A stretch of 64,000 nt of DNA from positions 62,001 to 126,000 of the forward strand of contig CABYJU010000001.1 in NCBI GenBank assembly GCA_902519325.1, in the 5' to 3' direction. Below the pieces are notes generated by a model that saw nothing but the letters and a program-made list of their open reading frames with translations, did no database searches and was not told the origin of the DNA. Positions 54,101 through 61,257 of this stretch are shown here, in pieces (position 1 is the first letter of the stretch; every line of letters starts with the position of its first letter). Position numbers and translations under genes: made by a program. This stretch comes from an uncultured Pelagibacteraceae bacterium (lineage in GTDB: Bacteria; Pseudomonadota; Alphaproteobacteria; Pelagibacterales; Pelagibacteraceae).

Positions 54101-55605
54101 TCACCCATTGAGCCTGTTGCTTCTTTAGCATCTTCTGCCATTGGATGAAGAATTAATTCTAAATCTTCTATACTATATCCAAAACAATGTTGAAAATTCC
54201 TCAAACTTTGGCCTTCTAGCTCTACTTTTTCAGTTTCTGCCTCTAATTTTTTATCAAGATCAATAATCTGATTGTTGTAATGCTTATATTCTTTTGAAAG
54301 GTAGTTTTTTATTTCATCGTTTGAATATACTTTGCCTTTTTCTATTCTTACTCCTAATATTTCTCCAGGTCCTAATCTTCCTTTAGATACAATTTTTTTC
54401 TCATTTAAATCTATCATTCCTGTTTCACTTCCTGCAAAAAGAAGTTTGTCTCTTGTCACTGTATATCTAAGTGGTCTTAATCCATTTCTGTCGGTTGCAA
54501 CAATTACCCATTCATTATCTGTTGCTGCTATAGCAGCTGGCCCATCCCAAGGCTCCATGGTACTATTTAAAAAATTGAATAGTTGTTGATGATCTTTTTT
54601 TAATACCTTATTTTTTTTTGACCAAGCGTCTGGTATTAACATTAATTTTGCTAGAGGAGCAGGCTGTCCAGAAATATTTAATAACTCAAAAACATTATCT
54701 AATGATGCAGAGTCAGAATTTCCAGCTGGTATTACAGGCTTAAGATTCTCTATATCTTCGAAAACTGGACTAAACATCTCTTCTTCGTGAACCTTCATCC
54801 AATTAACATTTCCTTTAAGGGTATTTATTTCACCATTATGCGCTATAGATCTAAACGGTTGAGCTAAGTCCCAACTAGGCGCAGTATTGGTTGAAAATCT
54901 TTGGTGAAATATTGCATACCTAGATATAAATCTTTCATCTTTTAAGTCAGTATAAAAATCTGACAAAGCTTCTGCTAAAAACATTCCTTTATAAATGATA
55001 GATTTAGAACTAAATGAACATATATAAAAATTATTTAATTGATTATTGAGAGCTTCTTTTTCAATTACTCTTCTAGTTTCATACAATTTTTGTTCCAGAG
55101 ATTTATTGACAACTTTTTTGTCATTGTATGTGAACAATACTTGAGTAATTTCAGGTCTTGTTTGTTCAGCTTTTTCTCCTAAGACAGAGGGATCAACAGG
55201 AACTTGTCTCCAGCCATAGATACTAAAATTTCTCTTTGTTAGTTCGCTTTCAACAATAGTTCTACATTGCTCTTGAGCGCTATAATCATTTCTTGGTAAG
55301 AAAATCATACCCACGCATAGCTCAGAATTATCATGTTTATGACCAGTGACTTCAATTTTTTCCTCAAAGAAATCTTTTGGAATTTCAATATGGATTCCAG
55401 CACCATCTCCTGTTTTTCCGTCTGCATCGATTGCACCCCTATGCCAAACAGCTTTTAAGGCATCGATTCCATATTCTACGACTTTTCTTGATTTTAGACC
55501 TTCAGTAGATGCTACTAAACCCACACCACATGCATCATGTTCCATTTCTTCCGAGTAAACATGATTACTTTTTAAAATTTTTAAATTTTTATTTCTTAAC
55601 TTCAT
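51109..55605 (-). CDS. gltB: Glutamate synthase (NADPH) large subunit
   Basis: HDACGVGLVAS N-terminal Cys, GGEDEKRF, FMN and Fe-S segments; 1498 aa. Confidence 0.98.
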   Translation of the reverse strand: MKLRNKNLKILKSNHVYSEEMEHDACGVGLVASTEGLKSRKVVEYGIDALKAVWHRGAIDADGKTGDGAGIHIEIPKDFFEEKIEVTGHKHDNSELCVGMIFLPRNDYSAQEQCRTIVESELTKRNFSIYGWRQVPVDPSVLGEKAEQTRPEITQVLFTYNDKKVVNKSLEQKLYETRRVIEKEALNNQLNNFYICSFSSKSIIYKGMFLAEALSDFYTDLKDERFISRYAIFHQRFSTNTAPSWDLAQPFRSIAHNGEINTLKGNVNWMKVHEEEMFSPVFEDIENLKPVIPAGNSDSASLDNVFELLNISGQPAPLAKLMLIPDAWSKKNKVLKKDHQQLFNFLNSTMEPWDGPAAIAATDNEWVIVATDRNGLRPLRYTVTRDKLLFAGSETGMIDLNEKKIVSKGRLGPGEILGVRIEKGKVYSNDEIKNYLSKEYKHYNNQIIDLDKKLEAETEKVELEGQSLRNFQHCFGYSIEDLELILHPMAEDAKEATGSMGDDTPLAVLSDKYRPLYHYFRQNFSQVTNPPIDSLRENKVMSLKTRFGNLGNILDFSKLTKDNIYVLNSPILSNAQFEKFLKFFGNNNKVLDCTFSKDDDLETSINLLKVKSEQAVREGIKQIILSDKNISENRMPMPMLLCIGAINTHLVKLGLRGYVSINVQTGDALDTHSFATLIGVGATTVNPYLAFDSLYQRHSKKLFGNFTFDECVSRYIKSVNLGLLKIMSKMGISVLSSYRGGCNFETVGLSRTIVKDYFPGMLSKISGIGLKGIEKKIRTIHKEAFFNNSNILPIGGIYRYRKNGETHQYQGKLIHLLQTAVGQGSYEIYKKYTKGIYNLNPISLRDLVDFKSKNPIDISNVEPSSNILKRFGSGSMSHGALSKEAHETLAVGMNRIKGASCSGEGGEDEKRFKIMENGDSANSRVKQIASARFGVTINYLNNCNEIEIKIAQGAKPGEGGQLPGFKVTDEIARLRHSTPGVTLISPPPHHDIYSIEDLAQLIYDLKQINPKARVGVKLVASSGIGTIAAGVAKAKADIILISGHSGGTGATPQTSVKYVGVPWEMGLTEANQVLTLNNLRHQVTLRTDGGIKTGRDVVIAAMMGAEEFGVATTALVAMGCIMVRQCHSNTCPVGVCTQDDKLREKFTGTPEKVVNLFTFIAEEVREILADLGFKSLNEVIGRTDLLRQVSKGSPNLDDLDLNPLFVQADPGKNKRYCEKPEINSVPDTLDQKLWPEIENKIDKKEKINQEFEIQNTDRAVGTRISYHLYKKFGNNNLDKNSIELNFKGSAGQSFGAFAIKGLKLILKGDANDYVAKGLSGGTIVIKLQDESNLVSNENTIIGNTVLYGATSGKLLAAGQAGERFAVRNSGATAVVEGCDSNGCEYMTGGNIIILGDIGDNFGAGMTGGMAFIYDPENQFDKKVNPESVVWQTPETKFWIEHLRKLIQEHAIETNSTISKKIVGNFENEINNFVQVCPKEMLDKLENPISNKKLVGQAS

Positions 55606-57038
55606 TAAGCAACTCTAAGTTTTTGTTTACTTTGTAAATAATTATCGATTGATGTTGCGGCATCTCTTCCGTCTTTGATACCCCAAACCACTAAAGATGC
55701 TCCACGAACTATATCTCCAGCTGCAAAAACTCCCTGTATACTAGTTTCCATTGTATCAAAATCCGCTTTTATTGTTCCCCATCTTGATACTTGTAATTTT
55801 TCTTCATTAAATAATTTTGGAAGATCTTCTGGATCAAATCCGAGTGCTTTGATTACAAGATCAGCTTTAATTTCAAAATCTGAATTTTCTTCAACAACTG
55901 GTTTTCTTCTACCGCTATCATCTGGCTCACCCAATATCATTTTATTAACAACTACACTTTCAATTTTATTTGTTCCCTTAAACTCTTTAGGGCTTGTTAA
56001 CCAAATGAATTCAACACCTTCTTCCTCTGCATTGCCAACTTCTCTTGCTGATCCTGGCATATTTTCTCTATCTCTTCTATATAAACATTTTACAGATTTA
56101 GCATTCTGTCTCACTGAAGTCCTTAAGCAGTCCATTGCAGTATCGCCACCTCCAATTACTACAACATCTTTGCCCTCAGCATTTAAAGTTCCGTTATCAA
56201 ACAACTCAACTTTATCACCTAGTCCTTTTTTATTTGATGCTGTCAAAAATTCCATGGCAGGGAAAATATTACTCAAATCGTTACCAGGTAAATTAATTTC
56301 TCTAGCTTTATAAACTCCTGTAGCTATTAAAATTGCATCATGTTTTTCTCTTAACTCCGTTAAGCTGGAATCTTTTCCAACTTCAAAGTTTAAGACAAAT
56401 TTAATTCCGCTTTCTTCCAAAAGTTTTATTCTTCTTTGAACAACATGCTTTTCTAATTTAAATCCTGGGATACCATATATTAGTAGCCCTCCAGCTCTGT
56501 CGTAACGATCATATATAGTTACCTTGTATCCTTTTTTTCTGAGTTGTTCTCCACAAGCAAGTCCAGCAGGACCAGAACCTATAATTCCTACACTCTCGTT
56601 TTTTTCACTATTTATTTCTATTGGTTTAACCCAACCATTTTCCCAAGCTTTCTCTGTGATATATTTTTCTATTGATCCAATAGTTACTGTTCCATGACCG
56701 GATTGCTCTATTACACAATTTCCTTCACACAGCCTATCCTGGGGGCAAATTCTTCCACAAACTTCTGGCATGTTGTTTGTGCTTTGTGATAATTGATAAG
56801 CTTCCTCATATCTTCCCTCAGCAGTTAGTTTAAGCCAATCTGGTATATTGTTACTTAATGGACAATGAACTTGGCAAAATGGTACTCCACATTGGGAACA
56901 TCTACTTGACTGCTGAACAGCTCTATCTTTTAGAAATTCTTGATATATTTCATCAAAATCCTCTTTTCGGTCTGATATATCTCTTTTAGGTGGATTTTGT
57001 TGACCTATATCAACAAACTTAAGCATTTTTTCTGACAT
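55605..57038 (-). CDS. gltD: Glutamate synthase small subunit
   Basis: RCSQCGVPFCQVHCPLSNNIPDW, GSGPAGLACGEQLRKKGY, GGGDTAMDC. Confidence 0.97.
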   Translation of the reverse strand: MSEKMLKFVDIGQQNPPKRDISDRKEDFDEIYQEFLKDRAVQQSSRCSQCGVPFCQVHCPLSNNIPDWLKLTAEGRYEEAYQLSQSTNNMPEVCGRICPQDRLCEGNCVIEQSGHGTVTIGSIEKYITEKAWENGWVKPIEINSEKNESVGIIGSGPAGLACGEQLRKKGYKVTIYDRYDRAGGLLIYGIPGFKLEKHVVQRRIKLLEESGIKFVLNFEVGKDSSLTELREKHDAILIATGVYKAREINLPGNDLSNIFPAMEFLTASNKKGLGDKVELFDNGTLNAEGKDVVVIGGGDTAMDCLRTSVRQNAKSVKCLYRRDRENMPGSAREVGNAEEEGVEFIWLTSPKEFKGTNKIESVVVNKMILGEPDDSGRRKPVVEENSDFEIKADLVIKALGFDPEDLPKLFNEEKLQVSRWGTIKADFDTMETSIQGVFAAGDIVRGASLVVWGIKDGRDAATSIDNYLQSKQKLRVA

Positions 57039-57215
57039 GGTGGACGCTGTATATACGATAAAAATTTAATAATAAACAATTACAAGGTCATAAATATTGA
57101 CTAATATTTCACAAAACTTAAGTAAATCAGCGGTTTTTCTTATTATGCATAGATGATATGCAAATATGTGATTGCTTTAATTTGGTTACAATTTCATTAT
57201 GAAGTATTGGATCTA

Positions 57216-57983
57216 ATGATTTCAAAATATGTAGAGACGCTAATTTTATCAATTATTCAAGGAATATCTGAGTTTATTCCAGTTAGCTCGTCTGCACATC
57301 TTTTAATTATATCAAGATTGAGTGACTTCAATATTAGCAGCCTGCAATTAGATATTAGTCTGCATTTAGGTTCTTTGTTAGCAATTATTATATTTTTTAG
57401 AAAAGAGTTAATAAATATCATTAATAATAAAAATATATTTCTACTAATAATTCTTGGGTCTATACCATTAGTTATTGTTGGTTATATTTTTTACTCCACA
57501 AATTTAATTGATCAATTTAGAAACTTAAAAGTTATCGCTTGGACAACTTTGCTTTTTGGAATTTTATTATACTTTTCAGATAAGTTTGAATTGAAAAATA
57601 AAATTTCTTCAGAATTAAATATTAAGAGTATTATTATAATAGGGTTATTTCAGATTTTAGCCATTATTCCAGGAGTCAGTAGATCAGGTATAGTAATTAC
57701 AGCTTCAAGATTTTTAAAATTTGACAGAGTTGAATCATCAAAGATAGCTTTTTATTTGTCTATTCCAGCCTTAGCAGGTGCAAGTGTTTTGGGATTTAAA
57801 GATGTTATTGATGATCAAATAAATTTTGATGCTATATTTATTTTTTCTACTTCAGCTTCATTTTTATTTTCTTATTTTACAATTAAATATTTTCTTATTT
57901 ATGTTAAAATGTTTAGTTTGAGTTTTTTTGTTATTTATAGAATAGTTTTAAGTGTTATTCTTTTTTCAATTATTTACTTATGA
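57216..57983 (+). CDS. uppP: Undecaprenyl-diphosphate phosphatase (start corrected to MISKYVETL)
   Basis: IIQGISEFIPVSSSAHLLI, IPGVSRSGIVITASRFL. Confidence 0.94.
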   Translation: MISKYVETLILSIIQGISEFIPVSSSAHLLIISRLSDFNISSLQLDISLHLGSLLAIIIFFRKELINIINNKNIFLLIILGSIPLVIVGYIFYSTNLIDQFRNLKVIAWTTLLFGILLYFSDKFELKNKISSELNIKSIIIIGLFQILAIIPGVSRSGIVITASRFLKFDRVESSKIAFYLSIPALAGASVLGFKDVIDDQINFDAIFIFSTSASFLFSYFTIKYFLIYVKMFSLSFFVIYRIVLSVILFSIIYL

Positions 57984-58865
57984 TTTTTTAGACTTTGGAG
58001 CAATTTGAGAAAATATTACAGCAATAAGAATTAATACACATCCTATAATATTATTTATGTTAAGAACTTGACTTAAAATAATCCATCCAGCAATTGTTGC
58101 AAAGACACCTTCAAGAGAGTAAATTATTGCTGCTGGAGCTTCTTCAATATTTTTTTGTGCAAACATTTGTAAAGTAAAAGCAATTCCTCCGGATAAGACG
58201 CCTGCATATAATATTGAACTATACTCAGTTAAAATTTTTGTAATAACTATTTCCTCTAAAATAAAAGCAAATATAAGAGATAAACCAAAAACAAGAGCTG
58301 CTTGTAATGCCGCATAAAAAATTGGTATATTAAATTTCTCCATAAATTTTCCAGCAAAAATTATATGTAAAGCCCAAAATAGTGAGCATAGAATAACTAA
58401 AGCATCACCTATCATAATTTCTGAGTTTGAAAAATCACTTAATAGGTAAACACCTATTATACATAAGCCTATTGAAGGCCAAAGACTCCAATGGACTTTA
58501 ATAGAATAAATAAAAAATAATAAAATTGGAACTAATGGAACGTAAAAAACTGTAAAAAAAGCTGCATTAGCTATATTCGTGTATTGTAATGCGGCTTGCT
58601 GCAAGTAGGTGCCCAAAAATAATGATATACCCATTAAAAATAAATATTTTAAAAATAATTTTTTATTAGAATTGATTTCATAATTAATTTTTTTTCTTTC
58701 TAAAATTAAAGCAATGGGTAGGACTGTAAGAAAACCAACAAAAAATCTAGATGCATTGAATGTTAATGGACCAATATTGTCCATGCCTGTGTCTTGAGCA
58801 ATGAAAGCAGTGCCCCAAATAAATGTTGTTATCAAAGCGCATATAAGCGACGTAGTTTTGGACAT
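57978..58865 (-). CDS. EamA/DMT-superfamily transporter
   Basis: Ten TM-like segments; FIWGTAFIAQ, EEAPAAIIYSLEGVFATIAGWIIL. Confidence 0.88.
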   Translation of the reverse strand: MSKTTSLICALITTFIWGTAFIAQDTGMDNIGPLTFNASRFFVGFLTVLPIALILERKKINYEINSNKKLFLKYLFLMGISLFLGTYLQQAALQYTNIANAAFFTVFYVPLVPILLFFIYSIKVHWSLWPSIGLCIIGVYLLSDFSNSEIMIGDALVILCSLFWALHIIFAGKFMEKFNIPIFYAALQAALVFGLSLIFAFILEEIVITKILTEYSSILYAGVLSGGIAFTLQMFAQKNIEEAPAAIIYSLEGVFATIAGWIILSQVLNINNIIGCVLILIAVIFSQIAPKSKKS

Positions 58866-58879
58866 TAATTTAATTAAAT

Positions 58880-59977
58880 TTAGATAATATTATTCATTCT
58901 ACAACAGCTATCAAAATCTTCTTTATTGATATAGCAACCAGCCATTTTTCTTATACCTGAAAATGCACCTCTACCATGCATTACTCTCCAATTATTAAAA
59001 ATTAGTAATTCACCAGGTTTTAAAATATGCCTCCACTGATATTGCTTTTGGTTTGCCATCGTATCAAATACTTTAATTGCTTTATAAAAATTAATTGTTT
59101 TCTGATTAGTTTCTCTAAAAGGTGCTCTATCGTAATTGTTAAAACTAATTTGATCAAAATTATTTTTTTCATTTAATTTTATTATTGGTCTTTTTGCTTC
59201 AAGGCGAACACCATCGCCAATATAAGAACCTTTAACTTTTGTATTTGTTAAAGTTTTAAAATGTTTTTTATATTTTTGTTTGATTTCATTTGCCAATTTA
59301 AATCCATCTACCATTATTGAATCTCCACCTTTAGCATCATACTTACAACAAAGCAGTAATTGTAAACCCGGAGCATCATTACTATATGTAGAGTCTGTAT
59401 GTGGTCTCAGTTCTTGGTTTGAATATGCACTGTCTGCTTTTTTATTATTTGATTCAAAAGTCCACAATCCTCCGAAAATTGAATTTCTGACATAACCTAT
59501 TTTTTTAGCTATATATTCAACAGAGTTTAAATTCTTTGAACAATTTCTTACGACTGCAAAACCATATATGTGAATTTTTTTTAATAAATTTTTAAATCCA
59601 ACTTTAGTTTGTAATTGCTTATAGTTAATGAAAATTTGATTTTTTATGTCTTTATCCTTCCAAAATTGAGTATCACTTTTAGTTTCTTCTTTTTTTAAAG
59701 AATTTCTTTTTAAAAATTCATATGAATATTTGGTTGGTTTATTTTCATCAGACCATAATATTTCAATGAATTTCCCTTTTTTTAATAATTTTGCTTTTTT
59801 AACTTTGATATTAATATCTAAATTTGCGGTATAAGTTATTCTTTGATTGGTTTTAAAATCCCAGTTTTCTTTATTTTTAATATGATCTCTTAACCAAATA
59901 TTAGGAAATGTTTCAAACTTATTGTCATTAAAGTAAAATACAGTTTTATTATTTAAAAGTTTAAAATTCTTAATCAT
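58880..59977 (-). CDS. Gamma-butyrobetaine hydroxylase-like 2-oxoglutarate/Fe(II) dioxygenase
   Basis: N-terminal IWLRDHIKNKENWD (GBBH N-domain), ELRPHTDSTYSNDAPGLQLLLC, LIFNNWRVMHGRGAFSG (HxD...H). Confidence 0.85.
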   Translation of the reverse strand: MIKNFKLLNNKTVFYFNDNKFETFPNIWLRDHIKNKENWDFKTNQRITYTANLDINIKVKKAKLLKKGKFIEILWSDENKPTKYSYEFLKRNSLKKEETKSDTQFWKDKDIKNQIFINYKQLQTKVGFKNLLKKIHIYGFAVVRNCSKNLNSVEYIAKKIGYVRNSIFGGLWTFESNNKKADSAYSNQELRPHTDSTYSNDAPGLQLLLCCKYDAKGGDSIMVDGFKLANEIKQKYKKHFKTLTNTKVKGSYIGDGVRLEAKRPIIKLNEKNNFDQISFNNYDRAPFRETNQKTINFYKAIKVFDTMANQKQYQWRHILKPGELLIFNNWRVMHGRGAFSGIRKMAGCYINKEDFDSCCRMNNII

Positions 59978-61257
59978 TGCTTAGCTAATTTGTAGGCAAA
60001 GTTTTTACCAAGGTTATTTTTTAATTCATTATTAAATCTGGAACCCTCAGCTCCGTCAATAATTCTATGATCGTAGGAGAGAGATAAAGGCAACATTGTT
60101 CTAGGTTTAAATTGTCCATCAATATAAACAGGTTTAATATAAGACCTTCCAATTCCTAAAATAGCAACCTCAGGATAATTTATTATAGGAGTAAAATAAG
60201 TTCCTCCAATGCCACCTAGGCTTGTTATAGTTATGGATCCTCCATAAAACTCTTTTTTATCTATCTTCAAATTTCGGCAATCATCACTAACTTTTTTTAG
60301 ATCCTTGCTTATTTGATCTATATTCTTTTGATTAGCATTTCTTATTTTTGGCACCATTAAACCATTGGGAGTATCAACTGCAATTCCTACATGGAAGTAT
60401 TTTTTTAATGTTATTTTTCCATTTTCAATATTGTCAATAGAACTATTAAATCTTGGAAAAACTTTCAAAGCTTCCACAACTGCCTTTATAATAAATGCCA
60501 ATGGAGTAATTTTCTTTTTTTCTCCAGTAAAAGTATCAGTCAAATTTTGTCTAAATTCTTCTAACTCAGTGATATCTGCTTCATCACAACTAGTAACATG
60601 CGGTATTGTTTGCCAAGAATTTGATAAATGTGGAGCAGCAATTCTTTTAATTCTTGGTATATCTTGAATTTCTACATCTCCAAAATCAGCGTGATCATAT
60701 TCTGAGGGCTTTATAGATGGAGCCTTCTTTTCATCTTGAGGTTTATTAAAATTAGAAGATACGAATTTTTTTATATCCTCCTCTATAATTCTTCCTGATC
60801 TTTGTGATCCAGTAATATTATTAATATCAACACCAAGTTCTCTTGCAAATTTTCTAGTTTTTGGGCTAGCGAGTGCTTTGCTTGATTTGAATACACTAAC
60901 TCTATTATTTTTTAATAATTCTTTTGGTTTTGAAATTACTTTTTCGGTTGGTTTTTGTATAATAGTTTCTTCTTTAATCTCTTTGACCTCTTCTTCAATT
61001 TGCTCATCTGGTTTTTCTTCTTCTGAACCAATTATTAGTATTGATGAACCCTCTGAAACCTTATCACCAACTTTTAAATTAACTTTTTTAACACTGCCTG
61101 AGTATGGGCTTGGGATCTCAACACTTGATTTATCGCTTTCTATTGTAATTATTGGATCATCTTTATTAATATTTGATCCTGCCTCTATTAATACCTCAAT
61201 TACTTCAACATCTTTAAAATCACCAATGTTAGGAACTAATACTTCTTTCTCACTCAT
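59974..61257 (-). CDS. aceF: Pyruvate dehydrogenase dihydrolipoyl acetyltransferase (E2)
   Basis: One lipoyl domain (IESDKSSVEIPSP), E3/E1-binding domain, catalytic SYDHRIIDGAEGSRF. Confidence 0.93.
   Translation of the reverse strand: MSEKEVLVPNIGDFKDVEVIEVLIEAGSNINKDDPIITIESDKSSVEIPSPYSGSVKKVNLKVGDKVSEGSSILIIGSEEEKPDEQIEEEVKEIKEETIIQKPTEKVISKPKELLKNNRVSVFKSSKALASPKTRKFARELGVDINNITGSQRSGRIIEEDIKKFVSSNFNKPQDEKKAPSIKPSEYDHADFGDVEIQDIPRIKRIAAPHLSNSWQTIPHVTSCDEADITELEEFRQNLTDTFTGEKKKITPLAFIIKAVVEALKVFPRFNSSIDNIENGKITLKKYFHVGIAVDTPNGLMVPKIRNANQKNIDQISKDLKKVSDDCRNLKIDKKEFYGGSITITSLGGIGGTYFTPIINYPEVAILGIGRSYIKPVYIDGQFKPRTMLPLSLSYDHRIIDGAEGSRFNNELKNNLGKNFAYKLAKQ

Noticed and set aside
55675-56313. 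212-aa + strand ORF antisense to gltD
   Set aside because: Lies fully antisense to a well-supported gene; no recognisable protein family.
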